Notes under the pieces: model-generated | What the model saw: the letters and a program-made list of their open reading frames with translations, nothing else | What the model was told of the DNA's origin: nothing | Database searches by the model: none | Shown here: positions 24,237-32,284 of the stretch, piece after piece | Position numbering within the stretch: position 1 is the first letter of the stretch | Layout: every line of letters begins with the position of its first letter | From: Streptacidiphilus sp041262525 | GTDB lineage: Bacteria; Actinomycetota; Actinomycetes; Streptomycetales; Streptomycetaceae | Reading direction: 5' to 3' | NCBI RefSeq assembly: GCF_041262525.1 | Contig: NZ_JBGCCK010000011.1 | Span: 62,001-126,000 of the forward strand | Length of the DNA: 64,000 bases | Made by a program: the position numbers and the translations under genes

Positions 24237-24743
24237 CTAGCTGTCCGACAGGGCGTCCGGGCAACCCTCCATGGCCTCGAGAATTCGGACGGCTATCTCG
24301 TCCAGCCGGCCCAGCTGCGCCGGGCTGAGGGGGTCGAAGAAGAGCTTGCGGACCAACTCGACGTGGCGTGGCGCGGCGGCCTGGATGGCCTGGCGGCCGG
24401 CGTCGGTGATCACGACGAACGAGCCCCGGCCGTCGCTCTCGCACTCGGCGCGGGCGATCAGTCCGCGCTTGACCATGCGGGAGAGGTGGTGGGAGAGCCG
24501 GCTCTTCTCCCACTGGAGCTCGCGGGCGAGCTCCAGTACGCGTGCCTGGCCCTCCGGCACGTCGGTGAGCGCGACCAGCACCGAGAAGTCGGCGATGGAC
24601 AGGTCGGACTCGGTCTGCATCTGGCGGCTGAGCTGCGCGTCCAGCTCCTTCTGCATGCGCAGGAAGGTGCGCCAGATCCGCTGCTCCTCGGGGCTGAGCC
24701 AGCGCGGTTCGGTGGGAGTGGAAGCTTCTGGGGAGGTGGTCAT
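24237..24743 (-). CDS. MarR family regulator, likely repressor of the YceI gene
   Basis: 168 residues from ATG 24743; the upstream ATG at 24752 lies inside a TAGGAT -10 box (24756-24751), so the second ATG, seven bases after the box, is the better, leaderless start. The winged helix-turn-helix is seen at ARELQWEKSRLSHHLSRMVKRGLIAR. It diverges from the yceI-like gene with 87 bases between starts and a palindrome inside both promoters, so mutual regulation is likely. The signal is unknown. Confidence 0.88.
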   Translation of the reverse strand: MTTSPEASTPTEPRWLSPEEQRIWRTFLRMQKELDAQLSRQMQTESDLSIADFSVLVALTDVPEGQARVLELARELQWEKSRLSHHLSRMVKRGLIARAECESDGRGSFVVITDAGRQAIQAAAPRHVELVRKLFFDPLSPAQLGRLDEIAVRILEAMEGCPDALSDS

Positions 24744-24765
24744 GAGACCCATCCTACTCTGATGG

Positions 24766-24795
24766 TTGACATGTCATCCAGGGCGGGCGTAATCT
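24766..24795 (+). promoter_or_regulatory. Promoter of the YceI gene
   Basis: TTGACA (24766-24771) and TAATCT (24790-24795) with an 18-base spacer give a near-consensus housekeeping promoter 35 bases before the ATG. The -35 box overlaps the TGACATGTCA palindrome. Confidence 0.65.
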
Positions 24796-24811
24796 TTAGA
24801 TGACGGATCAA
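24766..24811. promoter_or_regulatory. MarR operator region
   Basis: TGACATGTCA (24767-24776) is a perfect 10-bp palindrome over the -35 box. In addition TTGACATGTCATC (24766-24778) and GATGACGGATCAA (24799-24811) form a wider inverted repeat (10 of 13) that brackets the -10 box. This is a typical repressor layout. Confidence 0.55.
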
Positions 24812-24830
24812 CCAGTCAGGAGAGGCCACC

Positions 24831-25391
24831 ATGACCACCACCATCACCCCCGCGCTGTCCGGTACCTACACCATCGACCAGGCCCACAGCCGCATCGGCT
24901 TCGTCGCCCGCCACGCGATGGTCACCAAGGTCCGCGGCTCCTTCAACGGCTTCACCGGCGCGGTCGAGATCGACGCCGAGAAGCCGCACCAGTCCCTGGT
25001 CGAGCTCTCCATCGATGTCGACAGCATCGACACCCGCAACGCCGACCGCGACGGTCACCTGCGCACCAACGACTTCCTCGACGTCGCCAACCACCCGACC
25101 ATCACCTTCCGTTCCACCGACGCGCGCTTCGACGGCGAGACGCTGGAGCTGGTCGGAGACCTCACCGTGCGCGGCGTGACGCAGCCGATCACCGTCCCGT
25201 TCTCCTTCGAGGGCGCGGCGACCGACCCCTACGGCAACCAGCGCCTGGGCTTCGAGGGCCAGCACGCGATCAGCCGCAAGGACTTCGGCATCACCTGGAA
25301 CGCGGCGCTGGAGACCGGCGGCGTGCTGGTCAGCGACAAGATCGTGCTGGAGTTCGAGATCTCCCTGGTCAAGAAGACCGACAACGCCTGA
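24831..25391 (+). CDS. YceI family protein
   Basis: 186 residues from ATG 24831 with GGAGAGG upstream. The lipocalin-like YceI fold is seen from GTYTIDQAHSRIGFVARHAM to ISRKDFGITWNAALETGGVL, including the conserved DGHLRTNDFLDV segment. Members bind polyprenoid lipids. There is no signal peptide, so this is a cytosolic form as is common next to MarR genes in actinomycetes. Regulation by the divergent MarR is strongly suggested by the shared promoter. Confidence 0.92.
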   Translation: MTTTITPALSGTYTIDQAHSRIGFVARHAMVTKVRGSFNGFTGAVEIDAEKPHQSLVELSIDVDSIDTRNADRDGHLRTNDFLDVANHPTITFRSTDARFDGETLELVGDLTVRGVTQPITVPFSFEGAATDPYGNQRLGFEGQHAISRKDFGITWNAALETGGVLVSDKIVLEFEISLVKKTDNA

Positions 25392-25400
25392 TTCCGGCGC

Positions 25401-25406
25401 TAGCCT
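25401..25406 (+). promoter_or_regulatory. -10 hexamer of a leaderless promoter (PemK/MazF-like gene)
   Basis: TAGCCT ends six bases before ATG 25413; same geometry as at 20397 and 51143. Confidence 0.5.
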
Positions 25407-25412
25407 GTTCGG

Positions 25413-25895
25413 ATGATCAATCCGACCGGCTCCCACGTGGAACACGTGGGGCATGTGGAAAATCCCGGCCGCTACGGCTCCACCGCCACCGTCGAGGTGG
25501 AGCCGCGGGGTCTGGGAGCGGTGCACACCGCGTACGCGCCGCGGCACGACAGTGACCCCGACCCCGGCGAGATCGTCTGGACCTGGGTGCCCTTCGAGGA
25601 GAACGACGGCCGTGGCAAGGACCGCCCGGTACTGATCGTGGCCCGCGAGCGCGCGGGCACGCTGCTGGCCGTCGAGCTCACCAGCAAGCGGCACGACGGC
25701 AGCACCGGCGACGACGTCGCCGAGTGGGTCGCCCTCGGCGAGGGCCCCTGGGACAACTCCGGCCGCGACTCCTGGGTCAACCTCGAACGCGTCTTCCGCG
25801 TCCACCCGCACGGCATGCGCCGCGAGGCCGCCGCGCTGGACCGCCACCGCTTCGGCATCGTCGCCGAGCACCTGCACCGCCTCTACGGCTGGTAG
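25413..25895 (+). CDS. PemK/MazF-like protein, no antitoxin partner
   Basis: 160 residues from ATG 25413, apparently leaderless. The core PGEIVWTWVPFEENDGRGKDRPVLIVARERAG and LLAVELTSKRHDG resembles the SH3-like PemK/MazF ribonuclease fold (PGDIVW-x-RPVLVV). The N-terminal 45 residues are an extension rich in His and Val. No small antitoxin gene adjoins it: the neighbours are YceI (upstream) and an epoxide hydrolase (downstream). It may be a domesticated or non-toxic member; ribonuclease activity is not shown. Confidence 0.65.
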   Translation: MINPTGSHVEHVGHVENPGRYGSTATVEVEPRGLGAVHTAYAPRHDSDPDPGEIVWTWVPFEENDGRGKDRPVLIVARERAGTLLAVELTSKRHDGSTGDDVAEWVALGEGPWDNSGRDSWVNLERVFRVHPHGMRREAAALDRHRFGIVAEHLHRLYGW

Positions 25896-26001
25896 CCACC
25901 CTCGATCCTCCTCGAAGGAGTGATCTGCGCCACCTTCTCACGGGCCGTCAGTCTGCATAGCCTGAGCGCAGTTGGCGGGCAGGTGAACCGAGGAGGAGTC
26001 C

Positions 26002-26994
26002 GTGGCGGCATACGTCGAGGGCGTGGAGCACCACAGCGTCGAGGTGAACGGCCTCACCCTGCACTACGCCGCCGCGGGCGGCGCCGACCGGCCGCTCGTG
26101 GTGCTGCTGCACGGCTTCCCCGAGTGCTGGTACTCGTGGCGCCACCAGCTCATCGCGCTCGCCGAGGGCGGCTACCGCGCCGTCGCCCTGGACCAGCGCG
26201 GCTACGCCCGCAGTGACGCCCCGGCGGCCGTCGAGTCCTACACGCTGCCGCATCTGGTCGGCGACGTCGTGGCGCTGGTACGGGAGCTGGGCGCGGAGCG
26301 GTTCGCCGTCGTCGGCCACGACTGGGGCGCGCCCGTCGCCTGGCTCACCGCGCAGCTCCGACCCGACCTGGTGCGCGGCGTCGTGGGCATGAGCGTGCCG
26401 CCGCTGCCGCGCTCCGGCGACATGCCGCCGCTGGCCGCGATGGACGCGATGTTCGGTGGCCGCTTCTACTGGAACTACTTCTGCCGTCCGGGCGTCGCCG
26501 ACGCCGAGTTCGGCGCCGCGCCGGAGCGCGCCTTCCGCCGCTTCCTCTACGGCGCGAGCGGTGACAACCCCCGCAACGACCCGCCCGCGCAGCCGCTGGT
26601 CCCCGCCGGCGGCGGATTCCTCGACGCGATCGCAGAACCCGAGGAACTGCCGGACTGGCTCACCGAGGCCGACATCGCGGCCTTCACCGCCGAGTACGCG
26701 CGCAACGGCTTCACCGGCGGCCTGAACTGGTACCGGAACATCGACCGCAACTGGGAGCTCGGCGCGGCCTGGGACGGCCTCCCGATCCAGGTCCCCGCCC
26801 TCTACATCACCGGCGACCGCGACCTCGTCGGCGTCTTCCCCGGCATGGACAAGCTCCTCCCCGCGCTTCAACTCCTCAACCCGACCCTCCAGCCCACCCT
26901 CACCCTCCCCGGCTGCGGCCACTGGACCCAGCAGGAACGCCCGGCCGAGGTCAACGCGGCCCTGATCGACTTCCTGGGCGGCCTGCCCAGCTGA
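26002..26994 (+). CDS. Alpha/beta hydrolase, epoxide-hydrolase type
   Basis: 330 residues from GTG 26002 with GAGGAGG upstream. Motifs: LHGFPECWYSWRHQL (oxyanion HGFPE), VVGHDWGAPVAW (nucleophile Asp in G-H-D-W-G, as in epoxide hydrolases), YRNIDRNWEL with a cap-domain Tyr, YITGDRDLVG (acid region) and GCGHWTQQERP (catalytic His). It likely opens epoxides to diols. Substrate unknown. It converges with the GH18-like gene 11 bases away. Confidence 0.9.
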   Translation: MAAYVEGVEHHSVEVNGLTLHYAAAGGADRPLVVLLHGFPECWYSWRHQLIALAEGGYRAVALDQRGYARSDAPAAVESYTLPHLVGDVVALVRELGAERFAVVGHDWGAPVAWLTAQLRPDLVRGVVGMSVPPLPRSGDMPPLAAMDAMFGGRFYWNYFCRPGVADAEFGAAPERAFRRFLYGASGDNPRNDPPAQPLVPAGGGFLDAIAEPEELPDWLTEADIAAFTAEYARNGFTGGLNWYRNIDRNWELGAAWDGLPIQVPALYITGDRDLVGVFPGMDKLLPALQLLNPTLQPTLTLPGCGHWTQQERPAEVNAALIDFLGGLPS

Positions 26995-27005
26995 CGGCGA
27001 CGCGC

Positions 27006-28028
27006 TCAGCGCACGGCGCCGCCCCAGCCGTCGCGGTAGGCGGCCCAGTCGGCGTCCGTCGCCGCGTAGTCGACGTAGAGCGCGGTGCCGAACGGGCGGC
27101 CGTGCAGGGGCGAGGCGGCGAGGGCGAGGCGGATGCCGCGCAGCGCGGCGCGGACGGTTTCGGCGGCGGCGTGGTGGCCGAGGTTGTCCTCGTGGTAGGC
27201 CGGGAGGCCGATCAGGACGTCGACGGTGGGCGGCGCGGCGGCGAGGGCGAGTTCGGTCTGCTGGGCGATGTAACCGGAGAAGAGTGAGGTGGTCGGCATC
27301 CCGCTGTCGTAGGCCATCACGTCGATCTGGTCCACCCGGCGCGCGACCTGCTCCAGGTAGGACTGCGCCCACCACTTCGGATGGCCCGTCAGCGCGCCCG
27401 CCACCGCGCGCAGCGGCGGGAGGATGTCTGTCTGCGGGACGGCAGTGGAGAGGATCCGGCCGCGGGCGCCGGTCAGGGCGTGGACCCGGTCGAGGACGTC
27501 CAGGTAGTCGGCGTCGCCCGAATGGACCGGTTCCAGGTCGAGGTTGATGCCGTCGAAGCCGAGGCCCAGCAAGGCCGCTGAGGCCGCGGCCAGGTTCGTC
27601 CGAGTCGTAGAGCGGGAGAGGTCAAGGCCGGTCGGGCCCTCGGAGGCGACCCGGTCGCCGAGCCATGCCTGGACCCGGACGCCCGGGGCGAGCCGGTGGA
27701 AGGTGGCGATCGCCCACGTCGCGCGCGGATGGAGCGAGGCGTCGAGGCTGCCGTCGTCCCTCGTCGGCCCGACGTGGACGTAGATGTCCCGCACACCGTG
27801 ACCGGCGCCCGCGCCGCCGAGGCGCGCGAGCAGCGCGACCGCGTCAGCCTCCGTCTTACGGCCGTCGACCCACGCGTGCCCGAGCCAGACCGCGTCCCGC
27901 CCCTGCGTTCGCACGTTCGCCGGGGTCCCGGCGTTCGCCGCCCAGAGTCCGCCGAACGGCAGCAGCGCCACGCCCACCGCCAACGCAGGCACCGCCATCC
28001 GCCGCCCCGCCCAGCGCCACCATCGCAC
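27006..28028 (-). CDS. GH18-like secreted or membrane-anchored protein
   Basis: 340 residues from GTG 28028. The N-terminus has two Trp/Arg-rich turns then a hydrophobic stretch (AVPALAVGVALLPFGGLWAA), a signal peptide or anchor. The segment FDGINLDLE at about residues 158-166 fits the GH18 active-site pattern with the catalytic Glu last. Later VDQIDVMAYDSGMPTTSLF matches the GH18 MxYD motif. It may act on beta-linked glycans such as chitin or peptidoglycan; some relatives have lost activity. Three 14-bp repeats lie upstream of its start. Confidence 0.7.
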   Translation of the reverse strand: MRWWRWAGRRMAVPALAVGVALLPFGGLWAANAGTPANVRTQGRDAVWLGHAWVDGRKTEADAVALLARLGGAGAGHGVRDIYVHVGPTRDDGSLDASLHPRATWAIATFHRLAPGVRVQAWLGDRVASEGPTGLDLSRSTTRTNLAAASAALLGLGFDGINLDLEPVHSGDADYLDVLDRVHALTGARGRILSTAVPQTDILPPLRAVAGALTGHPKWWAQSYLEQVARRVDQIDVMAYDSGMPTTSLFSGYIAQQTELALAAAPPTVDVLIGLPAYHEDNLGHHAAAETVRAALRGIRLALAASPLHGRPFGTALYVDYAATDADWAAYRDGWGGAVR

Positions 28029-28088
28029 GTGTCCGCCTCATTGGTCCGCTCTGCCCCGGTCATCAGAGATGATGATCGGCGAACGACA

Positions 28089-28130
28089 GTGGTTCCCAAA
28101 GAGTGGTTCCCAAAAAGTGGTTCCCAACGA
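28089..28130. repeat. 3 x 14-bp tandem repeat upstream of GH18-like gene
   Basis: Units GTGGTTCCCAAAGA, GTGGTTCCCAAAAA and GTGGTTCCCAACGA. On the minus strand each carries TTGGGAACCAC, with a TGG-N3-CCA dyad, 60-100 bases before the GH18-like start. They also lie about 40 bases past the BCCT stop. Either iterated operators or slippage product. Confidence 0.65.
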
Positions 28131-28168
28131 GGGGTGCTCACCGCCGTCGCGCTCGGCGTCCAGGCCGA

Positions 28169-29809
28169 TCACACTCGCGTTCGTGGCTGTCGGCGCGCTG
28201 CTGGTGTGGGGCGGGAACCTGTTCCATCGTCGTCGCGCAGCATCGATGGATCCGATCGCAACTCCTTGAGCAGCGCCACGCACAGCGCCAGCATCACCAG
28301 GACGAACGGCAGGGCGACCAGGATGGTCGCCCGCTGCAGCGCGGCCAGGCCGCCGGCCACCAGCAGCACCGCCGCCACCGCGCCCATCAGCAGCCCCCAG
28401 CTGACGGTCAGCCAGGTGCGCGGGTGCAGCGAGCCGCCCTGCGAGAGCGAGCCGAGGACGAGCGAGGCCGAGTCCGCGCTGGTGACGAAGTAGGTCATCA
28501 CCAGGATCACCGCCACCACGGTGGAGATCGAGCCCAGCGGCAGCGCCTTCAACAGACCGAAGAGCGCCGCCTCCGCGCCCTGGTCCACGGCCTTGGCGAC
28601 CAGCTTCGCCTGCCCGGTCGCGTCCAGCCTGATCGCGCTGCCGCCCATGACGCAGAACCAGAGCACGGTCGCGCCGCTCGGCACCAGCAGCACGCCGACC
28701 AGGAACTGCCGTACCGTCCGGCCGCGCGAGATCCGGGCGATGAAGGTGCCGACGAAGGGCGCCCAGGAGAGCCACCAGGCCCAGTAGAAGACGGTCCACG
28801 AGCCCAGCCACGCCGAGTCGGTGAAGGCCGAGGTCCGGGTGGCCATCACGAGCAGGTCGCTCAGGTAGCCGCCGACGGCGCCCGGGATCGCGTCGAGGAC
28901 GTAGACGGTCGGACCGACGACGAAGACGAAGATCATGATGACGGCGGCCAGGATGATGTTGCCGGTGCTCAGCCACTTCACGCCGCGGTGCACGCCGGAG
29001 AAGGCCGAGACGACGAAGGCGGCGGTCAGCGCGCCGATGATGACCAGCTGGACGCCCTGGGTGTCGCGGATGCTCGTGATCACGCCGAGGCCCTGGGAGA
29101 CCTGGAGCGCGCCGAGCCCGAGGCTGGTCGCCGAGCCGAAGACGGTCGCGAAGACGGAGAGCAGGTCGATCGCCCGTCCGGGCCAGCCGGCCACCCGGCT
29201 TTCCCCCAGCAGCGGGACGAACGCGGAGCTGATCCGGTTGCCGCGCCCCTTGCGGAAGGTCGAGTAGGCGAGCGCGAGGCCGCCGACGCCGTAGATCGCC
29301 CATGGGTGCAGCGTCCAGTGGAACAGCGCGTACTCCAGCGCCGTCTGGGCGGCCGCCGACGTTTGCGGGGCGACGCCGCTGCCGGGCGGCGGTGCCGCGT
29401 AGTGCAGCAGCGGCTCGCCGACGCCGTAGAACATCAGGCCGATGCCCATGCCCGCACTGAACATCATCGCTACCCAGGCGAGTGTCGAGAACTCCGGCCG
29501 GTCGCTGTCGGCGCCGAGCCGGATCCGGCCGTAGCGGCTGCAGGCGATGACGACGGCCAGCACCAGGAAGGCGTCGGCGGCGGCGACGAAGAGCCAGCCG
29601 AAATTGTGCAGCACCCAGCCGAGTCCGCTGGTCGAGGCCCGGTCCAGCGAATCCTTGCCGAACGCCCCCCAGGCGACCACGGCGAGCACGGCTGCGGCGC
29701 CGACACCGAAGACGACGCGGTCGAGGGGCTGCTGGTCCGCCGTCGCGGGGGGATCCGAGGACTCTGTCGGCGTCTGAGTCGGCGTCTGCTCAGGTTTCTC
29801 TGCTGCCAT
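28169..29809 (-). CDS. BCCT family betaine/choline/carnitine transporter
   Basis: 546 residues from ATG 29809. About 12 membrane helices; the family signature is seen in GSWTVFYWAWWLSWAPFVG, and MFSAGMGIGLMFYGVGEPLLHY is the conserved glycine-rich stretch of TM3. These are Na+- or H+-coupled importers of compatible solutes, used in osmotic stress. The N-terminus is a 45-residue Thr/Pro-rich cytosolic tail and the C-terminal tail is charged, where family members sense osmotic strength. A 5' inverted repeat lies just before the start. Confidence 0.92.
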   Translation of the reverse strand: MAAEKPEQTPTQTPTESSDPPATADQQPLDRVVFGVGAAAVLAVVAWGAFGKDSLDRASTSGLGWVLHNFGWLFVAAADAFLVLAVVIACSRYGRIRLGADSDRPEFSTLAWVAMMFSAGMGIGLMFYGVGEPLLHYAAPPPGSGVAPQTSAAAQTALEYALFHWTLHPWAIYGVGGLALAYSTFRKGRGNRISSAFVPLLGESRVAGWPGRAIDLLSVFATVFGSATSLGLGALQVSQGLGVITSIRDTQGVQLVIIGALTAAFVVSAFSGVHRGVKWLSTGNIILAAVIMIFVFVVGPTVYVLDAIPGAVGGYLSDLLVMATRTSAFTDSAWLGSWTVFYWAWWLSWAPFVGTFIARISRGRTVRQFLVGVLLVPSGATVLWFCVMGGSAIRLDATGQAKLVAKAVDQGAEAALFGLLKALPLGSISTVVAVILVMTYFVTSADSASLVLGSLSQGGSLHPRTWLTVSWGLLMGAVAAVLLVAGGLAALQRATILVALPFVLVMLALCVALLKELRSDPSMLRDDDGTGSRPTPAARRQPRTRV

Positions 29810-29822
29810 GGCCCCTCGCGTC

Positions 29823-29858
29823 GATATGGGCCCGATAAGACAATAAATCGGGCATATC
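29823..29858. promoter_or_regulatory. Inverted repeat in the 5' region of the BCCT gene
   Basis: GATATGGGCCCGAT (29823-29836) pairs with ATCGGGCATATC (29847-29858), with a two-base bulge and a 10-base AT-rich loop. It starts 14 bases upstream of the ATG and could be an operator or an mRNA hairpin that controls transporter expression. Confidence 0.5.
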
Positions 29859-30169
29859 AAACTATGCGAGCCAAAGGGCTGAAAATCGGGAAGGCGCGGC
29901 CTGATCGGAAATTTCGGGCAGGGTGCGCGGATGCGACACTGGCGCGACCCCGTCTCGGGTGGTCGGGCACCCCCCCGTAGTGCCCGCCACCTGGCACGTT
30001 GCCGTGCAGTGCCGTAATCATGGTCGTGCTCGAACCGGATTCGTCACCCCCGGACGGAGGTCTTCAAACCACCGATCGGGGGTTCGATTTTCATAAGATT
30101 GAGCCCTGAGGTACGGTCGCGCGGGGTTCTATCGGCGCAGGTAGGAACACACAGGTAGGAAACGGGCAC
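29859..30169. other. Divergent promoter region of BCCT gene and two-component system
   Basis: No gene is seen in these 311 bases. It must hold the response-regulator promoter; TTCATAAGAT near 30091-30100 is a possible -10 area, and AGGTAGGAA is repeated at 30140 and 30154 just before the GTG. Confidence 0.4.
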
Positions 30170-30841
30170 GTGGTTCCAACACAAGCGAGCGGTCCTATTC
30201 GGGCCATGATCGTCGACGACGAGGCGCTGATCCGTTCGGGTCTGGCGATGATCCTGGGCAGTGCGGACGACATCCACGTCGTCGGCACCTGTTCGGGCGT
30301 CGAGGCGGTCGCCGAGGTGCGCCGACACCAACCGCACGTCGTACTCCTCGACATCCGGATGCCGGACGTCGACGGCCTCACCCTGCTGCGCCGCATCCGC
30401 GAGCTGCCGGACGCGCCCTACGTGGCCATGCTCACCACCTTCGACACGGACGAGTACCTGGACCAGGCGCTGCGCCTGGGCGCCAGCGGCTTCCTGCTCA
30501 AGGACACCGAGCCGGACGTGCTCGCCCGCTCCGTGCGCGCGGTCGCCACCGGCGCCGGCTGCCTGTCGACGCCGGTGCTGCGCCGTCTGGGCCAGTCGCG
30601 CCGCCTCGCCGGCCACCCGGCCGCGCAGGCGGTCGAGACCCTGACGGAACGCGAGCGCCAGGTGCTCGGCTTCCTCGGCCACGGCCTCTCCAACGTCGAG
30701 ATCGGCGCCCGGATGCATCTGGGCGCGGCCACGGTGAAGGACTACGTCAGCGCCGTGCTGACCAAGCTGAATGTCACCAACCGGATCCAGGCGGCGGTGC
30801 TGGCCGAGCGGGCGGGGCTGCTCGAGGAGAGCGAGCTTTGA
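30170..30841 (+). CDS. NarL/FixJ-type response regulator
   Basis: 223 residues from GTG 30170. The receiver domain (about 11-125) has the acidic pocket DDE, phosphoacceptor Asp in LLDIRMPDVDGL and the Lys in FLLKDTEP. The C-terminal LuxR-type helix-turn-helix (LTERERQVLGFLGHGLSNVEIGARMHLGAATVKDYVSAVLTKL in the family pattern) binds DNA. It is the partner of the histidine kinase that overlaps its stop by four bases (TTGA). The target genes are unknown. Confidence 0.95.
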   Translation: MVPTQASGPIRAMIVDDEALIRSGLAMILGSADDIHVVGTCSGVEAVAEVRRHQPHVVLLDIRMPDVDGLTLLRRIRELPDAPYVAMLTTFDTDEYLDQALRLGASGFLLKDTEPDVLARSVRAVATGAGCLSTPVLRRLGQSRRLAGHPAAQAVETLTERERQVLGFLGHGLSNVEIGARMHLGAATVKDYVSAVLTKLNVTNRIQAAVLAERAGLLEESEL

Positions 30842-32052
30842 AACGCCGGCTGAGGATCTGGGCCGCCGAGCTCTGCGCACGGGTCAAGGCCCACGTGATG
30901 CGGTGGCCCCGATGGCTCCGGCTCAGCCTGATCACGCTCGTGCTGGTCGCCGCCGCGTTCCTGGACGCGGGACTGAACTACCCGGGGAAGAAGGACTGGA
31001 CCTTCTGGGCCTCGATGCTCGCCTGCGTCGTGCTGTTCGGCTGCTGGCGCTTCCCCCGGCTGGTGCTTCTGCTGACCCTGCCCGGCCTCTACGCGGGCAC
31101 CGCGCTGGTCGCCTCGATGGTCGCCCTCTACGCGGTGGCCCGCTCGCGGCGGGTCCAGTGGCAGGCGTGGCTGGCGGCGGCGGTCGTCGGCGTGGGGCTC
31201 TATCTGCCCTGGCCGATCAGCAAGGTGTTGACGGAGTCGGCGAGCGACCACATCCAACGCGCGATCTACGCGGTCATGCTGTCGATCGGCCCCGCCGCAC
31301 TGGCCCTGCTGGTGCTGACGCGCGAGGCACTCTCGGCCCGGATCGTCGAGCTGGCCACGCTGCGTGACCACGAGCGGGAACTGCACGCCCAGACGGTCAT
31401 CGCCCGCGAGCGGGCCCGGATCGCCAGGGAGATGCACGACGTGGTCTCCCACCAGGCCGGTCTGATCGCCGTTCAGGCGGGCGCGCTCCAGGTCACCGCG
31501 AAGGACCCGAGCGTGCGGGAGACGGCCGGCACGCTGCGGGGGCTCGCGGTGGCCACGCTGGAGGAGCTGCGCAGCATGATCCTGGTGCTGCGGGCCGCAG
31601 GCGCGGGCCCGACGGAGCTGGCCCCGCAGCCGCGCCTGTCGGATCTGCCGCGCCTGGTCGCGGAGTCGGAGGCGAGCGCGGAACTGGAGATCGCCGGAGA
31701 CGAACCGGTCGCCTCGCTCCCGCTGCTGCCGGAACCGATCGAACGCGCCGCGTACCGGACGGTCCAGGAGGCGCTGACCAATGCCCGCAAGCACGCGCCG
31801 GGGGCGCGGACGCTGGTCCGGCTGGAGCTCCGCGACGACTGCCTGCGGGTGGCGGTCACGAACGGCCCCCCGGAGATCGCGTCGCTGCCGGGCGAGGCGC
31901 CGAGCTGGGACCCCCTGCCCGGCGGCGGCCACGGCATCGTCGGCCTCCGCGAACGCGCGGCGCTGCTGGGCGGCACGCTGGCCGCGGGGCCGACGGCGGA
32001 CGGCGGCTTCAAAGTCCGCCTGAGCCTGCCGCTGAACGGTACGTCGCACTGA
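30838..32052 (+). CDS. Sensor histidine kinase (HisKA_3 type)
   Basis: 404 residues from TTG 30838, overlapping the regulator stop. The N-terminal 165 residues hold several membrane helices (for example LSLITLVLVAAAFLDAGLN, FPRLVLLLTLPGLYAG) without a large extracellular domain. The dimerisation/phosphoacceptor motif is ARIAREMHDVVSHQAGLIAV (His in MHDVVSH), followed by a HATPase domain with EALTNARKHAPGA (N box) and GGGHGIVGLRERAALLGG (G box). Together with the response regulator it forms an operonic two-component system with an unknown, probably membrane-sensed signal. Confidence 0.94.
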   Translation: MKRRLRIWAAELCARVKAHVMRWPRWLRLSLITLVLVAAAFLDAGLNYPGKKDWTFWASMLACVVLFGCWRFPRLVLLLTLPGLYAGTALVASMVALYAVARSRRVQWQAWLAAAVVGVGLYLPWPISKVLTESASDHIQRAIYAVMLSIGPAALALLVLTREALSARIVELATLRDHERELHAQTVIARERARIAREMHDVVSHQAGLIAVQAGALQVTAKDPSVRETAGTLRGLAVATLEELRSMILVLRAAGAGPTELAPQPRLSDLPRLVAESEASAELEIAGDEPVASLPLLPEPIERAAYRTVQEALTNARKHAPGARTLVRLELRDDCLRVAVTNGPPEIASLPGEAPSWDPLPGGGHGIVGLRERAALLGGTLAAGPTADGGFKVRLSLPLNGTSH

Positions 32053-32056
32053 CCTT

Positions 32057-32188
32057 GGGGGTGCGAGGCTCTGCTTGATTCACTGCGTGCGCGAGAAACC
32101 ACCCTGTGCGGATGGCCCTGCGCGATCGGTGTTCTACCTGCGTGGGTGGCTTGTCGCGCAGTTCCTCGCGCCCCTGATGGTGCAACCT
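32057..32188. repeat. Palindromic intergenic element, copy A
   Basis: About 130 bases between the histidine kinase and the isomerase gene. The left 27 bases (32067-32093) are identical to copy B (35734-35760). The next about 60 bases (32094-32153) match copy B only as reverse complement, at roughly 54 of 60 positions. The right end (CTCGCGCCCCTG then GTGCAAC) is again in the same direction as copy B. The right arm is shorter than in copy B. Confidence 0.75.
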
Positions 32189-32284
32189 GGCCGCTTGCGA
32201 ACGTGTCCCGTCGAGAACGCATAGGCTCGTCCGTGACGAGACGGTCCGTGAGGGCGGGCCGGTGTCTTGGATGGAGTGCACGCA

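Noticed and set aside
28089..28130. Possible CRISPR repeats
   Set aside because: Units are 14 bp, directly adjacent without spacers, and no cas gene is present. The same holds for the other tandem arrays.
28069..28269. Small hydrophobic plus-strand frame (66 codons) at the BCCT 3' end
   Set aside because: It overlaps the tandem repeats and the end of the transporter gene and has no ribosome site or recognisable family.
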